NCBI GenBank assembly: GCA_019914995.1
Contig: CM034128.1
Span: 10,931,501 to 10,995,500, forward strand
Reading direction: 5' to 3'
Length of the DNA: 64,000 bases
From: Acanthochlamys bracteata
Taxonomy: Eukaryota > Streptophyta > Magnoliopsida > Pandanales > Velloziaceae
Positions 12,447-24,129 of the stretch are shown piece by piece; the stretch's first letter is position 1; the number at the start of each line of letters is the position of its first letter. The position numbers were made by a program, and so were the translations under genes. The notes below the pieces were generated by a model that saw only the letters and a program-made list of their open reading frames with translations, had not been told where the DNA came from and made no database searches.

Positions 12447-15195
12447 ATGAACGAAGCAGTGGTAAGCGTAATCACTCTAATGGATCGCTAATGGTTACTT
12501 GTAATATGTTTAGGTTTTTCTTTGGAGATTAGACCCTGAATGTCATGTTTGTTATTTGTTTTGAGTTATCGTTTTGCCTGTATTGTATACAAGTAAATAT
12601 TTTTAGCGTTCTGAACTGTAGACCTTGATTTGATTGAATCTCGTGGTTATAGAAGTTGTAATTTCTAACTGTATTCTGTTAATAATTCTCAGTTCATGTG
12701 TAAAAATGACATTAGTTAGTTACAATCCCTTGTGCAGTTTTATATGTTTTAGCTGTCTATCTGGTCATTATCAGTGTGATGGAAGATTTTCATGATTGTT
12801 GGAATTTCTTATTGCAAGGATTTGGAACTACCAATTACATGTGATATCAGGAATTTTTACTCAATCTTTTGTTGCTAGTGTATTTGATTGCTTGATTTAA
12901 ATTCATAAATAGCTTGGGTTTGGATGTTCACTTGGATTACAAACTTATTTAAAGTCCAAAGATCTTATTTCTTTCTGGGAGAGGTTTATCTTGCATGAAG
13001 GGTGAAACTTTGGTGCAAACCCCTCCCTGGAAAATGCTCAAGGCTGACAGCAAGAAGGCGGTAGGTTGTGATTTTCTCTATTGGAAGAGGTGTAGGTGGT
13101 GGCACAGTGCTGATTGGAGATATGAGGCGTCTGAGTACTATTTAAGCTGATTGGTTGTTAGCATGGCTACTTAAGGGAAGTTTGACACAATGTTACCACT
13201 AAGTTTTAGTCTTTTGGATGTGCTTTCCTTCTTCAAGAGAAGTCTCCTTCTATGTTTAATCTTCTAATCAAGCTTGATTGATTGATTCAAGATTTTCCTT
13301 ATACCTGTGAGCTCTTTGGATAGTAACAACTTGAGAAACTTGGATTTCTGCATGCATTTCCCACCATCTTCTAATTGGCACGTCTGCTTGTATGAAATAC
13401 AGCCATCAGGTTTGATATTTTGGCAGTGAGCTTTTCAGCATGCTACTAGATTATTGAAGCTTCGGTAGAATATCAAACCCTTCTTCTAATCTTACTCCCA
13501 AGTGCCATAATGAACTCCTGTTTGCAGGAAGAGCATCACAGACCATCTGTAGTCGAAGAACATGAGGCAACATGTTGGGGTTGTGGTTTACGTCTGGTGC
13601 TGGCATCATATGCGCCGGTCTTCAAGTGTGGATGGTGTGGTGCAATAACAAATCGAAATCCAACTTCAAGAAAAGCTGACAGCACATGCTTTTCTTTTTG
13701 GAGGTGTTTTAGGGACCAATTCTTTGTCTCAATTCTTCTCTTCTTCATGCTTTTTATAATATGTAAGTCACAATGGCTGTTCCATGTTGCATGTTCTTGA
13801 CTTGGCAATTTCATCTTCATGAGTTCATGAGCTTTTACCTTTACCAAATTGATCGCAGGTGCTGGTGTTTGGTCTGTGTACCCTGTTGTTTTCTCTAGAA
13901 GTTTCTCTTTCGGTGTTTTTCATTGCATGATAACAGCTATACTGTCTGTTATTACTATCTCCAGCTTCTGTCTGGCATCATTTAGGTCCCCAGGAGAATC
14001 AAAAGCTGTACTTTGGGGAAGCTATCCGGTTGTTGGAAGAGGTGCTCTTGATAATTATACTTACTGCACCTATTGTGCAAAGCCCAAGTGCCCAAGAGCT
14101 CATCATTGTCGTTCGTGCAAAATGTGCGTGCTTGATATGGATCATCACTGCCCTTTTGTAAGTACAAAACCCACATCGGTTTTATTTGTGACATCCATCC
14201 CTGCACATTTATAAATTTTGTTGTGATTGTTAACAGACTCCTATATACTGACTTGGGTACCTTACCTGGCTCATTGGGATATCAAGAAAGACTATTGAAC
14301 TCCCTTTTCAACAAGGGAACACTGATTTATATCTATTGCATCTCATCAATTTATTGCTTTGGTAAACATAGTCTAAGTTCTTAAATTTACACATCCTTAG
14401 AAATTTAATATGTAAATCCAATATTGCAACTTATTTAGCCTAACGTCTTCATTGCCTATTTGGGTCCGTGGTGTGATGAACTATTTCCAAAAGAATTTGT
14501 GTCAAGAAGTAGGTTTTAATTTTGCCAAGTAGGTAGTACTAGATTACTATATATGATAAGGTAGTGTAGTTGTAGTTCTCACTGTCTTTTTTACTGAACT
14601 TCCAAGTGAAACCAGTTCTCCTCAACATAATCATGTGGATGCTTTTAAATTCCATTTAACGGATTGAAAGTTTTTTAGGGGTTTTGTGGATTTTTTTCTG
14701 TTGCAGATAGGAAATTGTGTTGGAGCTGGAAACCACCGGTCTTTCATTGCACTTCTCATCTCTGTCCTTGTTAGCTGTTTTTATGTTGTTGCAATGACAT
14801 TGTACGCAGGATCTTATATCTGGCCTCCCCTTAGCTATGGGCCACAAGCTTTGTCAGCCTTCGATACGACTACTTCTACATTGAAGCTGTTTACAACTGC
14901 TGTGGTGAGGTCACTTATGCTTCTGTCAGTGCAAGGGGTTGTGCTTATATACCTAGCTTTTGCAAGCATGGCTGTCATCGGTGGGGTCAGCGCATTGCTT
15001 GGGCAGCAGCTGTATTACATTTATAAAGGGAACACATATGTTGACAGCTTAACTTTGCAAAATGAGCAACATGCAGAAAAGGGCTGTCAAAACCTTCTTC
15101 GCTTTTTCAGTTGTCCATATTCAATTTTCAGATTGGTGTTGGGCCCTGCACATGCTGCAAAGCTGCAAGATACATCAAGCTCAAAGATGTTGTAG
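12447..15195 (+). CDS. DHHC-type protein S-acyltransferase (PAT11-like)
   Basis: Four exons, 12447-12461, 13528-13762, 13859-14157 and 14707-15195, give exactly 345 residues, the length I recall for Arabidopsis PAT11 (At3g18620). The enzyme attaches palmitate to cysteines of membrane-associated proteins. An N-terminal zinc-ribbon-like segment ([20 protein letters not shown]) precedes two membrane helices. The DHHC cysteine-rich domain follows ([19 protein letters not shown], then MDHHCPF; catalytic Cys about 181), then NCVGAGNHR and two more helices. Exon 1 codes for only five residues (MNEAV) and is followed by a 1.07 kb intron; the downstream exon is open upstream of its acceptor, so the exact N-terminus is the least certain part. 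The C-terminal tail differs from what I remember of PAT11 and could be spliced differently. Confidence 0.9.
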
Positions 15196-16224
15196 TTGTA
15201 AGTCATTTTCCTGCTCTTTTGTTAATCCAAAATAGCAACACAATTCTAGGGGTAAATTTAGGTAAGATGTACAAGTGCGTCGTAATTAGATCGTGCTACT
15301 AGTTTCAATTCCTGGCTTGGAAAACTCACAACACAAGAGCATCCTGGAATTTTTCCTAGTATATAATTTGATACTGCATGGTCTGCACAGTGTCATTGGC
15401 TTGTTGATTACCTTGTTTAAAGAACTTCTGTTTCTTAACAGGTAGGCAGTTGCTTTGTTCACAATGATTGGTGACAACTGCACATGGAACTCTGTAATGC
15501 CTCAAACTTCAGAAATTTGATGTTTTGCGGATAGAAGAAAGGGCCAACATCCATTATTCTCGCATTACGGGTGGTATGTCCTCTCCACACTGAGACATTT
15601 TACTCCAGTCAATTGTCTCTTCAGCTGCATTCACGCAGTTACAAGTTAAAGAATCTTTCAGATCTGTACCAACGATAACTATTTCAAACTGTTCGAAGTT
15701 ATTTTTTTTCACTAAAAGCAAAGGTCTACATACATCTGCTCCTCATTCGGTCATAGAGCTTGATCTCATAGGTGATGATTCAGATGTTCTTCAGGATGCA
15801 AAGAGTTTCGTAATTGCAAATGTGAATAGCAGTCGTATGCTTGCGGTGGTGCTGGTGGTATGCTTTGTCTCTTATCAACATTCAAAAAGAGAGGAACAGT
15901 CTACAAATTCTACGTGGAAAGAATTATGAACTGTTGCTAACCTGTTACAAAGAACATCTGGAACAGGAAAGCAGTACTTTTTGACATTTACGAATAACCA
16001 ACCAAGGCTTGCTGAAGGAAAACTGTTGAGCTTGTGTAGAATAGTGAAAAGATGTGATTTTGAAAGGCTAGATTTGAGTTACTATTATTTGCTGTTGTGT
16101 TTTCATCATATGTTGCATCTTTTTTATGCTAATTTGAGAAGAAGGGTCATGCTGCAGGTACAGAGAAGTTTTAATTAGAGGGCGAATTATTTGTTATTCG
16201 ACTCCACTGAAGTTTGTTGCGTGA
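15196..16224. other. Downstream of the S-acyltransferase gene, no certain gene
   Basis: Probably 3' UTR followed by intergenic DNA. A 111-codon frame (15594-15926) is open on the + strand but has no ATG until its last third and matches no family I know. A second short frame near 15,981-16,178 has no recognisable content. Confidence 0.4.
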
Positions 16225-16440
16225 GGCGTTTGAAAATGTATATAAAATATAATTTTTTTAGAATGAAAAATATATTTTATTTTTTCTAACTTCAAAAAAT
16301 TAACAAAATTATATAATAAAAAAATTTTATTATATAAAATTTTTTATATTTTTGAAATTTTTAAATATTTATAAAATATATATTAAAATATAAATTAAAA
16401 ATTAAAAATTTATTTTTTAGATAAGTTAAAATCAAACGCA
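16225..16440. repeat. A+T-rich inverted-end element (copy 4)
   Basis: This copy has clean inverted ends: GCGTTTGAAAATG on the left and AAAATCAAACGC on the right. The core is almost pure A+T and contains direct and inverted TTTTATTATATAA-like stretches. It ends about 135 bases from the tRNA gene. Confidence 0.6.
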
Positions 16441-16564
16441 TCCGAAATCGGTGAAGGTGAGTGCTTCAGCTGTGAAGCATTGGATTCGAGTAGCGCACAT
16501 TTTTTGGTATATTTCCACACGCCGAAAAAATATTAAAAGAAATAATAAAACGTAAATCACCTCT

Positions 16565-16570
16565 AAAAAA
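16565..16570 (-). terminator. RNA polymerase III terminator of the tRNA-Val gene
   Basis: Six A on the + strand read as six T on the minus strand, starting four bases past the 3' end of the tRNA. This is a standard pol III stop. Confidence 0.85.
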
Positions 16571-16574
16571 GAAT

Positions 16575-16648
16575 TGGCGTCGCCCGGACTCGAACCGGAG
16601 ACCTTCAGTGTGTTAGACTGACGTGATAACCAACTACACCACGACACC
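16575..16648 (-). tRNA. tRNA-Val (anticodon AAC)
   Basis: The minus strand gives a 74-base cloverleaf including the discriminator A. The seven-pair acceptor stem (GGTGTCG with CGACGCC) has a single G-T wobble. The A box region (GTGGTGTAGTTGG), an anticodon loop TCTAACACA with AAC, and a T-arm GGTTCGAGTCC (B box) are all present. There is no intron. The 3' CCA is not encoded, as usual in eukaryotes. Stems are intact and a T6 terminator follows, so the gene looks functional. Confidence 0.97.
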
Positions 16649-18065
16649 TTTGCCGCTCGTTTGAAGATTAAGCTATACTGATTCTAATATTTCTTTTAAT
16701 TTGTTGGAGGTTGAAATATATACCTTAGGTTTAAGGTTTTTCTTTCCTTTTAACAGCTAATTAATTAAATCCCATGTCATTAACTAGCATTTTGTTAATG
16801 ATCAAGAGAGAGAGAGAGAGAACATCCAAAAGCAAAAATCCTGAAAGCATGCATTCGTTGACGCAGATAATATTGCAGGAATATAATTATTTTACTTTCT
16901 TCTGTTTGCAGCAATTTGATCAGAAGAGGAGATCAGATCATTGATGAGTAGGTAAGCTGAAGCACTCATCAGTCACCATGCATGCCCTCTGGGTTATCTA
17001 ATCCATATGCAAACGTACTAACTAGGTACTGATATCAGAAAGCAAGAAAGAAATGATCTTAGCTGGCTAGGTAAATTTTGCATGGCCTTTGCCCATTAAT
17101 TGGCCCCTTATTCAATCAGCAGCTACTTACACTCATGCACTACATGATATGAAATTATCACTACCTTATATACTTAATATATCAATTTGGTGTTGATATG
17201 AACGACAGTTGTAAATTTTTATAGGAAGCGTTTAGGAGTATTTTTAAAATAAAGTTTTTTTTATAAAAGAAAGTATTTTTATTTTTTAATTAAAAAATAA
17301 ATAAATAAATTTTTACTGTATAAAAATTTAAAATAATTTTTAAATGTTTATAAGAAATATATTTAAAAACTTAAAATTAAAAATTAAGAATTTATCAAAA
17401 GCCTCCATAATAGTAATGGGAATGGGATCAGCAGCAGCTAGAGAAGGTTATAGTTTACATGCTTCTTCTGCTTCTAGCTGCACGGATTCATGTGGTTAAT
17501 TTTATTTTTATAATTTCTGTCGTGAGAGTGCGTGCGTGCGTGCGTCTGCAGAGCAGCTTCCTGACTTCTTCAATTCCACTCCCGCCCAATCCGGCACTTA
17601 TCCCGCTATCTACATATATAATCCATCTCCACAAACAATTAAAAATACAATTAATTTATTTTTTTCACTCTTGAAATTTAATTTTAATTAAATAATTTAT
17701 ATCTCACTTTACTGTATATAAAAATAAATTTATTTTATTATTATAAAATTTATTCTCTAATAACTCATATAGACATTTATCTTGCCCATAATCTATCTCT
17801 CCACAAACAATTAAAATTTATTTTAATTATTTTTTTAATTTATAAATTAAATTCACTTTTAACTATATTATTTTTTAATAATTTATTATTTAATAACTTA
17901 TTTTTACTCCGAAAAAGAACATACGTAGGTTAAAAAGTGTATTTTTCTTGTTTGTATATGTGTAGTAGTAGCCAGTAGGTGATTTTTTTTTTTAAAACTC
18001 TAGTTTGTGCCCTTTTGTTTCTTGTTAATAATTTGGACTTGGAAGCAAGTAGAGCGCTAGCTAGT
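16649..18065. other. Intergenic DNA upstream of MIR396
   Basis: No coding gene was seen. The stretch holds a short GA run near 16,808, one A+T-rich element (17224-17407), a GTGC run near 17,530, and long A+T stretches from 17,640 to 17,900. It probably includes the MIR396 promoter at its right end. Confidence 0.5.
17224..17407. repeat. A+T-rich inverted-end element (copy 5)
   Basis: The left end GGAAGCGTTTAGG and right end ATCAAAAGCCTCC are imperfect inverted repeats, enclosing an A+T core with long A and T runs. Confidence 0.45.
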
Positions 18066-18072
18066 TATATAG
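18066..18072 (+). promoter_or_regulatory. Possible TATA box for the MIR396 primary transcript
   Basis: TATATAG precedes a pyrimidine-rich stretch with four copies of TTCCC (about 18,103-18,126), a typical plant transcription start setting. It lies about 870 bases before the mature miRNA. No other gene on this strand would use it. Confidence 0.4.
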
Positions 18073-18925
18073 GGCCCTTCCTTATCTCACAACAATCACC
18101 AACCTTCCCTTCCCTTCCCTTCCCTTTCATTTCCCTTCTTCACATCTCAATATCTTCTCCTTTCTCTAGCTATACATTTCTACTTCTTCTTCTCAATCCT
18201 TCATCAATAGATCTTTTTTTTCTATATTAATTAATTTTTTTTCTTAGAATTATCTTCTCTTCTCTAGTTTTTATTTTTGCACACCCAACCTTTCCTAATT
18301 ATATATGTACTTCTTTTCTTCTGATATTACTGTATATATTTTTCTTTTTTTAAAAAATTAAATGCATATCATGGTCTTCTTGTTGTTTTCATCCCATGAT
18401 TTTCAGTGATGAACTCTTGTTAGATTTCCAAGACCTATACATGAACTTCCTTTTTTTTCTTATTTGTGAAGGAAATGTATATAACTAGCTATGATATTGT
18501 TGGTGTGTTATTTATAATGAAGAAAAAGAATTAGGTGAAGGCAATTCAATGATCTTACTGTTACTTTCAACCTGTACCCTAAATTGTACTACGTATAGAA
18601 CAGAAAATTTTAGTAGATCTTTAATTTCTTGTTTTTTTTCAGTACTACTGCTTCTATATATATGTGTCTATGTAAGTTTTCTTATTATTTTGGCTGGTAT
18701 TAATTCGTTGATCTAGCTAGCTAGCTTGTTTAAATTAATCATTTCATAATTCAAATTCTTTTTTTTTTTAACAAATTCTTTTCGTCGCAATGCTTGTTTG
18801 GTGACTACTGTTGTTTTAATTTAGTTCTGCATGAAATTCCATGATGTTGAATTTTTCAAGTTTGCTTCTTTATTGAGAGAGCAAAGAAGAAAGCAGCAGA
18901 CAAATTAAGTCGATAGAACAAGATT

Positions 18926-19115
18926 ATGAGCATGCTTTTCCACGGCTTTCTTGAACTATGGGTTCTGATCGATTAAATTCTTCAATTTCTCTTGATTAAT
19001 TCTCGAGTATATCGACTCGATCGTGATCGATCGATCTTCGATAGCGAATGAAGAAAGAACGAGGATCAATCATCTGTGCAAAGTTCAAGAAAGACGTGGG
19101 AAAACATGACAGATC
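18926..19115 (+). ncRNA. MIR396: MIR396 precursor
   Basis: The 5' arm holds a 21-base miR396 (18938-18958), starting TTCCACGGCTTTC. It differs from the common form by G for A at position 7. The 3' arm holds the star strand (19083-19103), starting GTTCAAGAAAG. With the usual 2-base 3' overhang, 18 of 19 positions pair, one of them as a G-U wobble; the only mismatch is G8 against A. The base opposite position 7 is C, so the variant is compensated and the pair kept. Pairing continues outward through TTTT/AAAA and CATG/CATG. The loop is about 124 bases. miR396 targets GRF transcription factors and so restrains cell proliferation. The position-7 G form is one I recall from some poplar miR396 members. 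A 3' reading frame from 19,048 is only the hairpin read through. Confidence 0.93.
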
Positions 19116-20327
19116 TTTTTTTATTTTTCTTTCATCAACGCCTACCTTTCGAGGAAAATCAAAGGTATGCAGTGAATTTCATTTGAATTTCTTGTTGAAT
19201 TCAAATAATGATCAAGAATTAATAGATTTCCAAAATTATATAATTAGATGTTTAAATTTGGTGAAGCAATATTCGTTCTTTTTCAGTAGTTAATTATACA
19301 TATACTTATTTATAATTTATAATTTATTTATATCTTTCAATTTAAAAAAATTTAAAAATTTGTGTATAATCTTTTTAGAGTTAAAAAAGACAAATGCACT
19401 CTCGCTCACTGTGATGCAGCAGCACTGCAGCATGCATGCAGGACCAGGTTTCAAAGAAAGCCAAAAACGTACATAACAGGGAATGTGGAGATGGCAGTTG
19501 AGAGAGGACTGCGACCTAGTGCTGTTACTGTGTGTCAGAGAAATTCATTTGTAGGGATAATAGAGAGAGCAGTTTCTGAACTCCGATATGCACCAATGGG
19601 AAATCCCATGCCGATTATTTACCTGCTCCAATATCTTTCTACACATGTCCGATTAGGGTTGGATCTATTTAGCGCATACTGAAGGTTGGATTTTTCTATA
19701 TTTGCCAATGATCCGAGAGACCTATAAATTTGCTTAATATGCAAGAGTAGTATTGTTTTCTTTCTTTAATTTGCTTTCTGTTCTCTGTAATATTGATCAT
19801 GAATTCTTGCTTCCAGTTCAATTCAATAAGGGGAAGAAATATAACAGCAGACTTTTTATACGACTGCTTTGCTTTTCCATGTTTCGTGGGGATTCATATA
19901 TCAATCAATATGGTGATGCATCACTATAAAACTCCCATTATTTTATTTTTCACTAGTTAGAGTATATACATATACATTTTGTCTGTTTGCTGTTTTATGC
20001 AAGTGTCAGAGTAATGTGATATGATATGATTTGATTTGATACATCACCGTTATGCTCTTGACTCATAGTACTAGTTGGCACAAGAAGCTCTCTTAGAGCC
20101 CACCTCAATTAACTTTTCTTTAAAAAATTACAGCACCTTAAAATAAAACGATAATTACTTAAAAATACACTATGTAAGTTAAGTTCAATTAAAACAACCT
20201 TACACGAAACAACTTTCTAAGAGACCGTACTTGCGTACATATAAAAGGACTCAAATTGTTTGACTGAGTTATTGTTCCAAATTCACTAGAGAGGTAGATG
20301 CATGAGGTATATATAATTATATACTTA
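19116..20327. other. Downstream of MIR396 and of the YSL stop codon
   Basis: This may contain the 3' part of the miRNA primary transcript. A 106-codon + frame (19362-19682) is unusually G+C rich for its surroundings, but I recognise no domain in it. The segment next to 20,328 is probably the 3' UTR of the minus-strand YSL gene. Confidence 0.4.
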
Positions 20328-23300
20328 TTATGATAATTTTGAAAGATAATCATCAACCGAATTGTTCTGCTGTCTTGATAAGAACTTCATGCACATCGGT
20401 GGCTGAACTCCGGCGAGCGAGAGCACCGAAGCCGGTAAACTCCATATACCGTCACCGCAAATCAATCCAGAAGCTACTGCCGGAGAAAAAGCGTCCGCCT
20501 TCACCTTGTCAGTCTTCTGCCATATGAACAATATAAGGCTTCCTACGCACATGTCGATTGCGAAATAGGGACCGAGGTAGAATGGTATCGCCATCGCCAT
20601 GGGCAACGGAATGAACCTAGCAACTTTCTCTCCGGCAAGATCTCTCAACAAGTTGACGAGTATAGCTGCGGCGAAGAAAATATAGCATAAGGTGAGGCAG
20701 TGCTTTGGCAGTGAAGAGAAACCCTGCACTCCGAGAATGGCCATGTTACGGTAGACGAGTGCATTTGGTGCAGGGTACTCGGTTCCAGGCACCCCAACTC
20801 CGTGGAAGGCCTTGAAGAACAACCAGAAGACGCACGGTGCAATCACGCAGCCCATTGCGGTACCGATCACTTGACTGACGAACATGGATCTTGGAGAAGC
20901 TAATGTCAAGTAACCAGTCCTGAAGTCTTGCATGAGATCAGCTGCAGTTGAGACAATGCTCATCATGACACCACAGGCAGCAAGGCCAGCAAGGACTCCA
21001 CCGTGTGAAGCCCCAGCCCACGCACCTATGGCAAAGATGGCAAGCTTTCCGTAGTTTGAAGCGAGGGACCAGTCAGTCAGGCCGCAGCCGTAAGCATTGC
21101 AGAAGGCCAGGGTAGGAGCAATGATGTAGATCACGAGGATGAAGTACCATTTGAGTTGAGGGAAGATGTGAGGGAGTGTGATGATGGAGATTATCGCTAT
21201 AAGAACGTAGCCACCATAGGCGATCGGTGCTGGAACTTGGTCTTTCAGGAAAAGCTCAGTTCGCCTTTCGTCATCGTAGGAGACATTCGGATTGTCACCT
21301 TCCTTGATTGGGAGTGACGAAGTTTGGGACCTCTCCCTTGTTTGTGAGATGAAATTTCTGATTGTTTGGAAGAGGACCTTGATCAAGTTGTAGAGACCAT
21401 CTCCTAGGATCAATGCAATAGCAATGAAGACCTGTTTGCATTCAAGATGCAACAACATTAGGAACTTCAGAATTTATTACTAATGAATGTAGCATGTAGT
21501 TTGTTCATGAATTTGAAGTTTCAAGTAGCATACCCTGTAGCCTTGCAAGCCAAGGAGACTGGTGGGTTTGAGATCCGCAGAGTACCAGTTACCCTTCTGT
21601 TTCTCAATGAGAGGCCACATGATTCCCCATGAAAGAATGCCGCCAACAAGGACAGAAACGTTAACTAGGTGAGAACATATCATTCCAACTCCAACATAAG
21701 TTGCTGAAAAGTCGAAGTAGAATCTGCAAACGAGCAACCACAGTCGAAGAATTAAACATATATGGTCTCCCCTTGACATATATAAAAATAGTAACGTTGT
21801 GAATCAATTGATGTGGTAATTAACCTGTTTTGGTAGGCTTGGAGACCCAATGAAGGGAATGATGCAAATCCACAGCCATCACCTGAAGTGTAGAACCATT
21901 GGAAAAATCCCCAAAAGAAGCTAGCACCAAACCATTTTGCCAAGCTTTTCACTTGCTTCCTGAAATATCGGAGAAAAATTATAGTGCAGCTGAACAAGAA
22001 ATTGATCTACACTACATCCATGTAAAGTCATTGCGAGAGAACGATAGAATATCTTACTTAGCTAGTTTTGCACCCTGAGGAGTGTGAAAGCTGTTTATAA
22101 GATGAGCAGTGGCAGTTCCGCTAGGATAAGTCAGCTTATAGCCCACAATCATAATCTGCAAAAAAAGAAAAAAAAAACAATTGATTCAAGATATTTATCC
22201 ATTGATGTAATTATACCCTGTGACTATAATCTGAAAAGAAAATGTTGGCTTTGAAAGAGTTGGTTACCTTTCTCAGAGGCACAAGAGAGAAGAGACCAAG
22301 GAAACTGACAACAAATAGAAACCCAATCATCCATCCTAAACTTGGGTCCTTCACATTCTGTGCAACATTTGGTTCCTTTGTTTGGTTTGCAATGGTGGAG
22401 CTCATGCCAAACAGATAACTTCCAAATCCACCTGTAATTAACCAGAAAAAAAATCTCAAAAGTTATATAAATAGCTGAAAAGAAGAAACACAACCAAAGA
22501 AGCCACATACAAATAGTTCAAGTGTTTTAAGATGCCATCAGTAGTAAACATCACAACCATGAACCCAAACATCGGTAAATTCGTGTCATACGGAGTAAAA
22601 ATAAAATTTGCATAGAAGCTCATCAACAGAATTTCATAATAACCAAAGCAGACTTCATAATTGAAGCTTACTTCCACGCATATTATGTTGATGCTATGAC
22701 ATATGACAATTTCCATAAATGATAAGAACTCTGTTACACTCCAGCGTCACCTTCTCAATGGACCAACAAAATTTGAGTGTTCCTTTAAGTTTTCAACACA
22801 TCTTTGTCATCCTAAATAGCACCATTAACTGTAAATCATTAATTGCCCTTTTCCTTTTGCTGGTCGCCACCAAGCCGCGAAATTCTAAGAGATTTACTTC
22901 TGGTTTTACTCGTTTAAAGATAACTTTTGAAAATAAATAAATAAAATATTACACCATCAATCTTGTAGATAATTTAGCAGGTCAATTTTTAAAAACCAGA
23001 TTTCTGCAAGTAAACTCGTATCATAATTAATGTACCTTTAATCGTTAACAGAAAACAAATTAATCTTTACATTAGATAGTATCAAAAGAAAACTTTTCAA
23101 GGAAAAAAATCAAAAGTTTTAAGAAGAAAATTAAAAGCATACAGAGCAAATCCTAAGAATTAGAACTAATAATATTAGTGGCTAATTTCTTAATTAGCAC
23201 TAAATAATAATCTTAATTACAGAAGTTAATGAAATAATAGTTTGCGGATTAGTTCAGTTGGTGTATAAACAGAGAGATCGTTCTCTATTTAGGTTTTTTT

Positions 23301-23991
23301 TAATGCTTTTTTCTTCTTTTGTATTTAGCCGGAATTTTTCATGTTAAATCTCTGTCAGTATATTTTTTTTGGTTGTTACTTTGTCATAATAGATATCATA
23401 TTTTTGATAATTTTCTAGTTCCGAACAGAATCACACAAAGATCAGAAACTAAAATTCCTCCAAAATTAAAGCATAAACAAACAAATACTTCCAAATCAAT
23501 CCATTCAATTAAAAAGAAAAAACAAATCAAAGTAAAAACTTCTAATCAATGAACAAATTGGATAATTTAAACATACCGCTGAAGGCAATGCCGGAAGTAG
23601 CAACAACGCAAGTCTGGATAACAGTATTCTCCTGTCTAGTAAACGGTTGCTTAAGAAATCCAGCCTTCTCCAACGCTGTAGTCCAAGTCTTCACAAAGAA
23701 GAACCCAAGCAACCCAGCAGAAACATTGAGCGACGGAATAATTCCAGTAGTTAAATTCAATTTCATAACAATCACACTGAACATCGATCCAAGAACAAGC
23801 GCAACAACGAACGCTCGGATCGTTAACTGTTCTGTCCATGTAGGCACCGGTAGTCCATCGAACGCTCGTTCAATCGAAGCTTCTTCTTCCTCCGTTGCCG
23901 TCGTTGATACCTGTTCATGTTCTGTTAAATCACGACCGCTGTTTGTTGTTGTTCGTCGTCGGAGCTCAAACGTCTCTGTTCCCTCCGCCAT
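20328..23991 (-). CDS. YSL metal-nicotianamine transporter (YSL5/7/8 clade)
   Basis: Six exons on the minus strand are 23991-23577, 22431-22268, 22155-22058, 21959-21825, 21723-21534 and 21431-20328. All introns are GT-AG with matching phases and give 701 residues, normal for the family. The protein belongs to the oligopeptide transporter (OPT) superfamily, which moves metal-nicotianamine or related chelates across membranes. The N-terminus is acidic (TEEEEASIE) and is followed by many hydrophobic helices. Family blocks are present: [86 protein letters not shown] and [12 protein letters not shown]. Some members of this clade in Arabidopsis (YSL7/8) also take up the bacterial peptide syringolin A. 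No defects were found. Clade assignment is from overall resemblance and is less sure than the family. Confidence 0.94.
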
Positions 23992-24121
23992 CTCCGCCGG
24001 CGGAGTTGGGGTTGCTGGAGTTTTGATTGATTTGAAAATCTCTCGCTCTTTTTTCTCCTTCGATCTCTCGCTCTGTTTTCGTTCGCTGATTTTATCTGCT
24101 TTAAATTATGGGATTCTTCTC

Positions 24122-24129
24122 TATTTATA
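24122..24129 (-). promoter_or_regulatory. TATA box of the YSL gene
   Basis: TATAAATA on the minus strand lies about 130 bases before the YSL start codon, leaving room for a start site and roughly 100 bases of leader. The sequence between is CT-rich on the transcribed strand. Confidence 0.65.

Noticed and set aside
16432-16647. 71-codon minus-strand ORF
   Set aside because: Its first third is the tRNA-Val gene read as protein (the familiar MSWCSWLSRQSNTLKVSGS-type artefact); the rest runs into the A+T-rich element.
19048-19293. 81-codon + ORF starting MKKERGSIICAKFKK
   Set aside because: It covers the loop and 3' arm of the MIR396 hairpin; the base pairing explains the sequence better.
23240-23290. 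tRNA-like GGATTAGTTCAGTTGGTG in YSL intron 1
   Set aside because: Resembles a D-arm/A box only; no anticodon arm, T-arm or B box follows, so neither a tRNA nor a SINE can be supported.
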